Part shown: piece by piece, positions 1 through 8,324 of the stretch
Position numbering within the stretch: position 1 is the stretch's first letter
How the letters are laid out: every line of letters begins with the position of its first letter
NCBI RefSeq assembly: GCF_001584185.1
Contig: NZ_CP013234.1
Location: 4,650,001-4,714,000 of the forward strand
From: Collimonas pratensis
GTDB lineage: Bacteria > Pseudomonadota > Gammaproteobacteria > Burkholderiales > Burkholderiaceae_D
Direction of reading: 5' to 3'
DNA: 64,000 nucleotides
Position numbers and translations under genes: made by a program
Notes under the pieces: generated by a model
The model's input: only the letters and a program-made list of their open reading frames with translations
Told to the model about the DNA's origin: nothing
Database searches by the model: none

Positions 1-383
1 CTGGTCGCCAGCAAATTGACCAGCGCTTGCCGCGACTCTGCCATGCCGGAGCCGAACAGCAGCAGCCAGCCCGCACCCGGCAGCACGGCCTGCGCCTGCA
101 TCAGCGCCAGCCACAGCATGGTGGCCGCGCTGACCACCAGCCCGTACAGGCCAAGCCAAGGCAAGGCGGTTGCCAGCCAGGCCGGCAGCACTGAAGCAAC
201 TACATGGCGCGGCAACGCTACCGCCAACCGCCGCGCCGCGTCAGCCTGCGGCGGTAGTTGCTGCATCAGGGCAGCGGAGAATCCTTGATCCGCCGTTTCA
301 TCCAGGGCCGCCTGCTGCTGCAGCAGTGCAGCCAGCCAGTCTTCGCCAGCGGCTGCGGCATGCATGGGAGGGGTAGTTTTCAT
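1..383 (-). CDS. Membrane protein after ECF sigma gene, partial (possible anti-sigma partner)
   Basis: The reading frame runs off the left edge, so only about the first 127 codons are visible. Its ATG at 383 overlaps the stop of the sigma-factor gene (ATGA arrangement), which implies translational coupling and a shared operon. The first 55 or so residues are soluble and rich in Ala and Gln. A long hydrophobic stretch (about residues 62-114, including WLATALPWLGLYGLVVS) could form one or two membrane segments. No Cys is visible, so a zinc-type anti-sigma motif is absent from this part. The position suggests a membrane-bound anti-sigma or accessory regulator, but the family is not recognised and this is inference from context. 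Confidence 0.6.
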   Translation of the reverse strand, partial: MKTTPPMHAAAAGEDWLAALLQQQAALDETADQGFSAALMQQLPPQADAARRLAVALPRHVVASVLPAWLATALPWLGLYGLVVSAATMLWLALMQAQAVLPGAGWLLLFGSGMAESRQALVNLLAT

Positions 384-1024
384 TTGCACTGCTCCATGGT
401 GTTGCGCGGGGCCCAGGCCGCAAGCGCCGTTTCCAGCTTGGCGCGGCCGCGCAATAAATGGGTTTTGAGGGTGCCCAGCGGGCAGCCCAGGGCTTCCGCG
501 GCTTCGGCGTGCGAGAGATCGCCCCAATAACTCAGCACGATAGCTTGCCGCTCGGCTTCGCTCAGCACCGCGAGCGCGCGCTGCATATCCAGCGACAACG
601 CCACCGCATCGCTCAAAGGCAGGGCCTGGCTCACCTGCGCCAGCACATCGGCAGAGACCTGATGCTCATCCGCCGCTTCGTGCAAAGCCTGAGTCTGGGC
701 CTGCAGCTGCGCATCGCCGCGCCGCCGCTGTTCCAGAAACACATTGGTGGCGATACGGATCAGCCAGGTGCGAAAGCGGGCTTCACCGCGGAAACCGTCC
801 AGCTTCTGATAAGCGCGTAAAAAGGTCTCCTGCGCCAGCTCATCCGCCCAGGCTGCATCACCACCGGCCAGGCGCCGCAGCAGCGCCCGCACCACGCCTT
901 GGTGACGGCCTACCAGCAGCGCGAAAGCGCGCCGGTCGTCATACTGGCGCACCCGCTGCAGCAGGGCCAGGTCGGGATCTTCAGGCAACTGCCTTGCGGG
1001 CAGCACGGCGACGTCGGCCTTCAC
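380..1024 (-). CDS. RNA polymerase sigma factor, ECF (sigma-70 family)
   Basis: A 214-residue sigma factor with the two-domain ECF layout. Region 2 spans about residues 40-105, with the core-binding and -10 recognition stretch (DELAQETFLRAYQKLDGF, then FRTWLIRIATN). Region 4 spans about residues 150-205 with its helix-turn-helix (LSHAEAAEALGCPLGTLKTHL). It directs core polymerase to a small regulon, typically an envelope or stress response. It starts 6 bp after the upstream membrane-protein gene and overlaps the following gene by 4 bp, so the three genes form one operon. Which ECF group it belongs to, and its signal, cannot be read from the sequence. Confidence 0.9.
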   Translation of the reverse strand: MKADVAVLPARQLPEDPDLALLQRVRQYDDRRAFALLVGRHQGVVRALLRRLAGGDAAWADELAQETFLRAYQKLDGFRGEARFRTWLIRIATNVFLEQRRRGDAQLQAQTQALHEAADEHQVSADVLAQVSQALPLSDAVALSLDMQRALAVLSEAERQAIVLSYWGDLSHAEAAEALGCPLGTLKTHLLRGRAKLETALAAWAPRNTMEQCK

Positions 1025-1030
1025 CGGGAG

Positions 1031-1438
1031 TTAACGCGGTACGGACTTGGATTCCATCTTCCATACCACCAGCAGCGCGATGCCGACGAACAAGGGAATG
1101 CAACCGATCGCCCACAGCCAGTCGCCCGGGCTCATGGCGTAAAACATCACCATCACGCCCAGGCCTACGCCGACGTTAGTCGCGCCGAAGATCAACTGGC
1201 CGCTCTTGCTCTGCCAGCTGCCATTGCGGTTGGCGGAACGATCCGCCAGCAAGCTGCCGTCCAGCAGCTGCGGCGGGATTTCACGGCCTTGCGCCACCAT
1301 CTGCCGCAAGGTCTCGTGCATCAGCTCGGTGCGGCGCATCCGGGCCGAGACGCCCATGATGATAGCGACGATGGGGATAAACATGCCGACGATGGGAATC
1401 AGGAAGGGAGCGAGGTGCGTAAGGTCTGACAGGTTCAT
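1031..1438 (-). CDS. DUF6249-like small inner-membrane protein
   Basis: A 135-residue membrane protein and first gene of the sigma-factor operon. An N-terminal hydrophobic helix (FLIPIVGMFIPIVAIIMGV, about residues 12-31) is followed by a charged cytoplasmic loop with RMRRTELMHETLRQMV. Two further hydrophobic segments near the C terminus (GVGLGVMVMFYAM and WAIGCIPLFVGIALLVVW) follow. This layout matches small DUF6249-type proteins often found beside ECF sigma genes; that assignment is from memory of the family and has not been searched. Its location suggests it takes part in sensing or controlling the sigma factor, which is inference. Confidence 0.7.
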   Translation of the reverse strand: MNLSDLTHLAPFLIPIVGMFIPIVAIIMGVSARMRRTELMHETLRQMVAQGREIPPQLLDGSLLADRSANRNGSWQSKSGQLIFGATNVGVGLGVMVMFYAMSPGDWLWAIGCIPLFVGIALLVVWKMESKSVPR

Positions 1439-1642
1439 GTTGTCTCCGGAACGGGTTTCTTGAATGGCTTACCCTGCTTGGATGAGGCTGGACGGCGTTT
1501 TGGATTCAAAATCGCGCATTTTTTTGAACGGGCTTGCTTCCGCCCGCCCTGTTGCGCTGGAATTTCACATCCTACTGCGCCGGCATAAATGCCACAAGAC
1601 AACATTTCATGAGGAGAGAAGCGGCATTTCTGCCGCTTTTGC

Positions 1643-2701
1643 TCAGTTTGGCGCGGCTACCAATACATTGAAGGTGTCCGGCAACAGCGGAGCGCGCGGG
1701 CGCGGATTGGCCGCAGTTGGCGCCGGCGCCGCGCCGAATGTTCCACTTACCAGGTAGACGCGATGGGTTGCCGGATCGAGCGCCATGGTCCGCGCGCCCT
1801 TTTGCGTGGCGAGGTTGGCCGTTACCGTGTACTTGTCGGCCGTGTCCTCATGCACTACCGTCAAGGTTCCGCCACCGTTGGAAACAAACACCAGCCCCGA
1901 AGCAGGATCGAAGGCTGCGGCATCCGGCCGGTCGCCGATGGTCACGGTCGCGACGGTTTTTCCCGAGACGGCGTCGACCACCATCATTTTCCTGTTGCCG
2001 CATACCGAAAACAGCCTGTGGTGCGCATCGTCGATCGCCAGGCCGCTCGGCCCGTCGCACGCCGCCATGGGCCAGCGCTGGACGATTTTCGACGACTGTG
2101 CATCCAGCACCGCGATTTCGTTCTTGTCTTCGACGTTGAAAAAGACATGGCCCAGGCTGTCGCCGACAGCGAATTCCGGCTGGCCGGAAGCCGGCAGCTT
2201 GGCTGTAACCTTGCGCGTTACCGCATCGACCACCGTCACGCTCTGGTCTTTGCCATTGAAGCTGTAGATGCGCTGCAATGGCGGGTAATACATGATCGAG
2301 TCGGGACCGGCGCCGACATCCTTGATAGTGTCGACGGTCTTGAGACTGTCGAGCTCAAAAACCGTGATCGTGCCTGCGCGCCCATTGCTGGTGAATCCAA
2401 GTTTCAGATCCTGCGCGAACGCCACGCCATGGACGCCCGCTGTATCGGCGATGTTGGCAACCAGTTCACCCGAGCGCGTATCGATGACCTGCACATGGTC
2501 GGAGCGGCTGACAAACAGATGGCTCCGCTGGCTGTCGACAGCGATGTAGTCCCAGCCTTCCACGCCGGTTACCGGATAGCGCGCAACGATCTTGTAGTAC
2601 TCAGGCGTTGCTGCCCGGGCCGCCGGAGCAAGCGCAATCTGTAACAGCAAAGCAGCGCCGGCGACCGTCATGGTCGAACTGCTGAAGGAGAAGTTTTTCA
2701 T
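1643..2701 (-). CDS. Secreted YVTN-type beta-propeller protein
   Basis: A 352-residue exported protein. The start at 2701 is preferred because it places a signal peptide (FSFSSSTMTVAGAALLLQIA, cut after ARAA) at the N terminus; the longer reading starts with TTG at 2746. The mature part is built of about seven blades with the pattern of short beta-strands ending in VDAxSGK or VIDTRSGE and phrases such as VFVSRSDHVQVID and VFVSNGGGTLTVVHED, typical of YVTN/NHL-like propellers. It probably sits in the periplasm or outside the cell. Substrate and partner are unknown. It is transcribed alone, with no neighbour that hints at a role. Confidence 0.75.
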   Translation of the reverse strand: MKNFSFSSSTMTVAGAALLLQIALAPAARAATPEYYKIVARYPVTGVEGWDYIAVDSQRSHLFVSRSDHVQVIDTRSGELVANIADTAGVHGVAFAQDLKLGFTSNGRAGTITVFELDSLKTVDTIKDVGAGPDSIMYYPPLQRIYSFNGKDQSVTVVDAVTRKVTAKLPASGQPEFAVGDSLGHVFFNVEDKNEIAVLDAQSSKIVQRWPMAACDGPSGLAIDDAHHRLFSVCGNRKMMVVDAVSGKTVATVTIGDRPDAAAFDPASGLVFVSNGGGTLTVVHEDTADKYTVTANLATQKGARTMALDPATHRVYLVSGTFGAAPAPTAANPRPRAPLLPDTFNVLVAAPN

Positions 2702-2866
2702 GTATCTGATGGAGGGATGGCTGGAGTTCCAGTGGCTAACGGTCAATTGTTTCGGCTATGGCAGCCGGGATATCCTGGCTGGCCGCACCATGCTATCAGG
2801 AAACAATTAGCGCAGAATTAGCATGCCATCGCCGTGGACATGGACATGGCCTCAACGTTATCGACT

Positions 2867-3577
2867 TCAGGCGCCAACCCCATGCACCAGCAAGGCAATC
2901 GCATGGCGCGCGATGGCGCGCGCATCAATCGGCTTGTTCTCCGGGCCGATTTTGCGCGTCATGATCGCAGCCAGCGGCAGGATCGTCAGCCCCATCAGCG
3001 ACATGAACAGCAGCGCCGGTTCCAGTTCTGCGTTAAGCAAGCCGTCGCGCTGCCATTTCTTGATGCACAGCAGCGCCGCCCGCTGATCATCGTCGCCGAC
3101 GCGCGCATGCATGCGCTGCTTGAGCAAGCCGTCATGCGAGATGATTCCGCGCAGCCAGAGCGGTGCAAACCAAGGATAGTCGGTTGCGACATCGACAAAC
3201 TTCTGCGTCAGCTCTGTGATGGCCGCCACCGGGTCGTCCGGATGTCTCTGGAAGACACCGCCCAATGCAGCTTTCACCGGCAGGAACCGGTCTTCGATCA
3301 AACCGTCGATCAGCTGCTCGCGACTGGTGAAGTAGTAGTTCACCATCGCCGGCGTCACCTTGGCTTCACGGGCGATAGCGGCCAGCGTGGTGTCGGCGAT
3401 GCCCTGCCGTGCAAACAAGACCAGCGCCGTGTCCAGCAGCAGGCTGCGCTGCTCAGGACCCCGCGCACTGCCGGCCGGCCGCCCCGGCCGTTTTGCCGCT
3501 GCCTGCGGCGCCTTCTTGTCCACCGCAGCGCTTGTGCGCGCAGGAGATTGCTTTTTCACCAACTTCGATTCGGCCAT
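2867..3577 (-). CDS. TetR family transcriptional regulator of adjacent MFS pump
   Basis: A TetR-type repressor with a Lys/Ala-rich basic N-terminal tail of about 45 residues, then the helix-turn-helix (LDTALVLFARQGIADTTLAAIA, VTPAMVNYYFTSREQLIDGL) and a C-terminal ligand-binding helical domain. The start at 3577 (MAESKLVKK) is chosen over ATG 3601 because the latter abuts the operator; 3601 remains possible. It is divergent from the DHA2-type MFS pump at 3646, with a 16-bp palindrome between them, so it most likely represses the pump and itself until an inducer binds. Inducer unknown. Confidence 0.88.
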   Translation of the reverse strand: MAESKLVKKQSPARTSAAVDKKAPQAAAKRPGRPAGSARGPEQRSLLLDTALVLFARQGIADTTLAAIAREAKVTPAMVNYYFTSREQLIDGLIEDRFLPVKAALGGVFQRHPDDPVAAITELTQKFVDVATDYPWFAPLWLRGIISHDGLLKQRMHARVGDDDQRAALLCIKKWQRDGLLNAELEPALLFMSLMGLTILPLAAIMTRKIGPENKPIDARAIARHAIALLVHGVGA

Positions 3578-3604
3578 TTGACTACCCAGGAAATTCAGCA
3601 TATA

Positions 3605-3620
3605 TTAAACGATCATTTAA
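3605..3620. promoter_or_regulatory. Palindromic operator between TetR gene and MFS pump
   Basis: TTAAACGATCATTTAA is a 16-bp palindrome with one mismatched pair. It lies in the short gap between the divergent regulator and pump genes, where a TetR dimer would block both promoters. The regulator assignment is inferred from position. Confidence 0.65.
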
Positions 3621-3624
3621 TTAA

Positions 3625-5169
<1,545 letters not shown>

Positions 5170-5179
5170 GGCGCTTTTT

Positions 5180-5434
5180 TCAAACCGGCCGACGTACCCT
5201 GCCGGCCAGAACCCGCGCCGCGCGGCGGCAGATTCTTTCCGAAACGAGTATGCAGGCCAATAGAGTCAGCAAGACCATGATGCTGCCGCGGCTAGCGAGA
5301 TGGCCGCGCATATAGCTGACCCATGCGGGCGGCGTCATCAGCAAATTGCAGGTAAGCACAATGAAGGTGAATGCCGCTGAAATAATCATTACCCAGTAGA
5401 GCTGCCGTTCGTCTGCTTGTTTTTGCGTACTCAT
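5180..5434 (-). CDS. Small inner-membrane protein, unknown function
   Basis: An 84-residue protein with two membrane helices (WVMIISAAFTFIVLTCNLLM and GSIMVLLTLLACILVSE) and a basic C-terminal tail rich in Arg. ATG 5434 is chosen because AAGGGG lies 7 bp upstream; an ATG at 5440 is too close to that site, and longer starts to 5641 have no signal. The topology is two helices with both ends in the cytoplasm. It is convergent with the MFS pump. No family recognised. Confidence 0.55.
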   Translation of the reverse strand: MSTQKQADERQLYWVMIISAAFTFIVLTCNLLMTPPAWVSYMRGHLASRGSIMVLLTLLACILVSERICRRAARVLAGRVRRPV

Positions 5435-5594
5435 TTTCATCCCCTTGGCACTCGCTGCGCTTGTTCGCATCTCCATATACACTCCAGTACGGCAACAGGC
5501 ATAGTAAGAGTGCTTGATGACGTCTTGATTACATAGACGAGTTTCCGCTACATAGCGTAAGCGCACACCACCATTCTCGAATTCAGGAGCCGCA

Positions 5595-6104
5595 ATGCAA
5601 TCTCGGAATTTTCTTGCAGCGGCAGTCTTGCTGCTCGCCACAGCGTCGCTAGCGGCACAGGAAGCACCATCCTTCCTCTCCCAGCACCACTCCTCGCCCG
5701 AGGACAGGCAAGCGATCGAGCGGGTGCTTGCTGCCTACACCAGTTCGCTGAACAGCGGCGACGAGAAGAGCTTTGCGGCGCTGCTTCTGGATGAACAGAT
5801 ACCCTTCATGGCGACCTATTCCCTGGATAGCCGCAGTACAGGCAACAAGCCGCTCGATACGCGCCGCTACGCAGATTTTCGCCAAGCGGTTTTCGCCAGC
5901 GGCAAACACTTCGAGCAGCGCTTCTATAACGTCCGCATAGAGCAAGACGGCGAGCTGGCGCAAGCTTCCCTGGATTTCGTGACCAAGGAAGCAAATTCGC
6001 AGAAAGGCAGCTATGGCTGGAAAACCCTCCAGCTCCTCAAAGTGAATGGCGCCTGGAAAATAGCGAGCGAGCTTTACACCGCGTATGCTCTGCCGATGCA
6101 GTGA
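5595..6104 (+). CDS. Exported NTF2/SnoaL-like protein
   Basis: A 169-residue protein with a clear signal peptide (NFLAAAVLLLATASLAAQ, cleaved near residue 21). The mature part reads as a cone-fold NTF2-like domain: an N-terminal helix DRQAIERVLAAYTSSLNSGD, then beta-strands ending in SYGWKTLQLLKVNGAWKIAS, the usual closing strand of DUF4440/SnoaL-like families. Members are small ligand-binding or scaffold proteins; no catalytic residues can be assigned. An SD-like CAGGAG lies upstream of the ATG. The next gene follows after 41 bp and may be co-transcribed. Confidence 0.7.
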   Translation: MQSRNFLAAAVLLLATASLAAQEAPSFLSQHHSSPEDRQAIERVLAAYTSSLNSGDEKSFAALLLDEQIPFMATYSLDSRSTGNKPLDTRRYADFRQAVFASGKHFEQRFYNVRIEQDGELAQASLDFVTKEANSQKGSYGWKTLQLLKVNGAWKIASELYTAYALPMQ

Positions 6105-6145
6105 ATTTCCCCTGTCCCCTATTGCATTTTTAAGGAGAGAAAGCA

Positions 6146-6625
6146 ATGTATTTTCTTACCCGGAAGCAGACCACTCGCCCTATAGCGCAAGGCTGCGCTG
6201 TCTTGAGCAGAGCCGGCCCGCACCGGCAAATCATTGCTGCCGCATTCGCTATTGCGCTGCACGGAACAGTCTTGGCGACAGCACCGACTGCGCAGGAATC
6301 CGCGCAAGAAATGCCCGACAATATGGTCGCCAAGGAAGTAGGCGACATCTCCTGCCAGATCCCGCAACTGCTCTATCCGTCACACGCGCAACAATTGGGG
6401 ATGGAAGGGACGGCCATTCTGCATATTACGGTCGGGACCCGCGGCCAGATAGAAACGGCCGAAGTACGCACCTCGACCGGCAACGCCGAGCTTGATGCAG
6501 CGGCAGTTACTTCCGTCATGCAGGCGCACTGCAAGCTGCATCAAGAAAATGGCCGGCCGATACGCGTCTCAACCCTGCTGCCTGTATCGTTTTATCTTGA
6601 GCGAGGACACCTCAAAACGATATAA
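6146..6625 (+). CDS. Periplasmic TonB C-terminal-domain protein
   Basis: A 159-residue protein with a good ribosome-binding site (AAGGAGAG). An N-terminal hydrophobic export or anchor segment (IIAAAFAIALHGTVLAT) is followed by a TonB-like C-terminal domain at about residues 70-155: YPSHAQQLGMEGTAILHITV, GQIETAEVRTSTGNAELDAAA. The proline-rich periplasm-spanning region of a true TonB is missing and no exbB/exbD genes are nearby. It is therefore probably a stand-alone envelope protein using the TonB fold rather than an energy transducer. Two Cys residues (ISCQIP and AHCKLH) could form a disulfide. Confidence 0.72.
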   Translation: MYFLTRKQTTRPIAQGCAVLSRAGPHRQIIAAAFAIALHGTVLATAPTAQESAQEMPDNMVAKEVGDISCQIPQLLYPSHAQQLGMEGTAILHITVGTRGQIETAEVRTSTGNAELDAAAVTSVMQAHCKLHQENGRPIRVSTLLPVSFYLERGHLKTI

Positions 6626-6661
6626 GGCCGCGCTCATCCGAACGGAAGGCAAAGTCGCTTT

Positions 6662-7171
6662 TCAGGTGGTCGAGGCGGTAAAGTTCATCGCGATCCCGTT
6701 CATGCAATAACGCAGTCCGGTCGGCTTGGGACCATCGTCGAAGACATGGCCGAGATGGCCGCCGCAGCGCTGGCAATGCACTTCCTTGCGCAGCATGCCA
6801 AAAGTCCTGTCCTCACGCGTGAGCACCGCGTTCTCCAGCGGTCGCCAGAAGCTTGGCCAGCCAGTATGGCTGTCGAACTTGGTGCTGGAAGAAAACAAGG
6901 GCCGAGCGCAGCCGGCGCAGCTAAAGACACCGGCGCCATGCTGTTCATTCAGTGGGCTGCTATACGGGCGTTCAGTTGCCTCCTGCCGCAGGACGGCGTA
7001 ACTGCTGGCGCCCAGCAGGCTGCGCCATTCAGCGTCGCTATGCATGACCTCGAAGTGCTCCGCCGGTTCGGCCACGGTAGCGCGGGAAGTCGCCGCGACC
7101 AGGGAGCCCAGCCCGACCGACAAGCCGGCAAACAAGCCGGCACCCAGAAAAGTTCGGCGCGTCGTTTTCAT
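6662..7171 (-). CDS. msrB: Peptide-methionine (R)-S-oxide reductase, Tat-exported
   Basis: A 169-residue MsrB that reduces the R epimer of methionine sulfoxide in proteins. Zinc-binding CxxC pairs are seen (CAGCARPLF and CQRCGGHLGHVFDDGP), and the catalytic Cys lies in RYCMNGIAMNF at the C terminus. The N terminus has a twin-arginine signal (TRRTFLGAGLFAGLSVGLG), so the enzyme is predicted to be periplasmic after folding in the cytoplasm. It lies 13 bp after the msrA gene in one operon, giving both stereospecific activities outside the inner membrane. Confidence 0.93.
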   Translation of the reverse strand: MKTTRRTFLGAGLFAGLSVGLGSLVAATSRATVAEPAEHFEVMHSDAEWRSLLGASSYAVLRQEATERPYSSPLNEQHGAGVFSCAGCARPLFSSSTKFDSHTGWPSFWRPLENAVLTREDRTFGMLRKEVHCQRCGGHLGHVFDDGPKPTGLRYCMNGIAMNFTASTT

Positions 7172-7184
7172 CGTTCATCTCCAA

Positions 7185-7949
7185 TCAAGACTTGGCCACG
7201 GTTACGGCGACAGGCCGGTATTCAGCAGGGAACAGTTTTTTCAGGTTTTCCAGTTTTGGCAAGTCGTAATAGGCGATATAGCCGTGCTGCGGGTGCAAGG
7301 TAGCAAAATCCTGATGGTATTTTTCCGCCGCGTAAAACGACGAAACAGGCAGCGCAACCGTCTGTGTCACGATCGGTTTCGGAAATACCTTTGCCGCATC
7401 CAGCTGGGCAATGTAACTCGTGGCAATGCGTTTTTGCTCGTCGCTCTGATAGAAGATGACAGAGCGGTACTGTGTCCCGCTGTCCGGCCCCTGACGGTCT
7501 AATTGGGTCGGATCCTGGACCACGGAAAAATAAATCTGCAGCAGCTTGCCGTAAGAGATCTGGTGCGGATCGTAGGTAATCTTTACCGTTTCGGCATGTC
7601 CGGTAGAACCCGAGCTGACGTCATCGTAGTGCGCATGCATCTGATCGCCGCCTGCATAGCCCGAGACCGCAGCAATCACCCCTTGCGTATGCTGGAACAC
7701 CGCCTGCACACCCCAGAAACAGCCGCCGGCCAAGATCGCAGTCGCCTGGCTTGCGTCAGTGCTCATCGCGATGTCTATCTTGGGCGCGGGAATTTTCACT
7801 GCCGTTTCAGCAGCGTGGGTGGAGCGCAAGCCGATCACCGCCACCAATGACAACAGCGACAGCAATGCAAAGCGGCGGACGGCGACGCTGCGTCCACTTT
7901 GCGGATGGGCCGGGTTGTACACCGTTGCTAATGCATTTTTGGTTTCCAT
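7185..7949 (-). CDS. msrA: Peptide-methionine (S)-S-oxide reductase, exported
   Basis: A 254-residue MsrA that reduces the S epimer of methionine sulfoxide. The catalytic motif GCFWGVQAVF is present, followed by GYAGGDQMHAHYDDVSSGSTGH and QYRSVIFY, all standard. The ATG at 7949 is chosen for its strong AAGGAG site; upstream starts to 8042 would mask the export signal. A hydrophobic segment (FALLSLLSLVAVIGLRSTHA, about residues 25-44) marks it for secretion or membrane anchoring, so it is about 40 residues longer than cytosolic MsrA. It is first gene of the msrA-msrB operon. Confidence 0.93.
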   Translation of the reverse strand: METKNALATVYNPAHPQSGRSVAVRRFALLSLLSLVAVIGLRSTHAAETAVKIPAPKIDIAMSTDASQATAILAGGCFWGVQAVFQHTQGVIAAVSGYAGGDQMHAHYDDVSSGSTGHAETVKITYDPHQISYGKLLQIYFSVVQDPTQLDRQGPDSGTQYRSVIFYQSDEQKRIATSYIAQLDAAKVFPKPIVTQTVALPVSSFYAAEKYHQDFATLHPQHGYIAYYDLPKLENLKKLFPAEYRPVAVTVAKS

Positions 7950-8324
7950 TATTTGATCTCCTTGATCACTGACGAGTGCAAAGTATCCTGGCGCCGGCCA
8001 CTTGAAATGTGCCCCAGGACCGGCTGGCCGCTGCATTTGCATGCCCGGTTGATGCCAATACTAGAAGATCGGCAGGATCTTTCGAGTGGCATTCTGATGA
8101 CACTTTTGTCATTAAGCATCTGCTGCCGCAATCGCTGTGACCATCGCTTTGTCCCGCAAGCAGAAGCCCTAGCGCGCCCTCCTCTCGCCACGCATCAGCC
8201 TTGACACGATATCAATTTAGATATTGCCGTAAGACAATAATTCATTGGATGGATATTGCTACAGTTGCCATACTGTAAAAGTACGGCAATCCATAACAGC
8301 AAATCATTCCTCAAGGAGACATAC
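7950..8324. other. Divergent intergenic region with distant inverted repeat
   Basis: This 375-bp gap separates the divergent msrA and alpha-galactosidase genes and holds no convincing gene. ATTGCCGTA at 8223-8231 and its exact reverse complement TACGGCAAT at 8282-8290 are separated by 50 bp, close to five helical turns, in front of the galactosidase start. They could be paired sites of a looping regulator; this is inference. An AAGGAG ribosome site precedes the ATG at 8325. Confidence 0.4.

Noticed and set aside
1763..2644. Plus-strand frame of 293 codons
   Set aside because: Antisense to the beta-propeller gene, with low-quality composition and no start signal.
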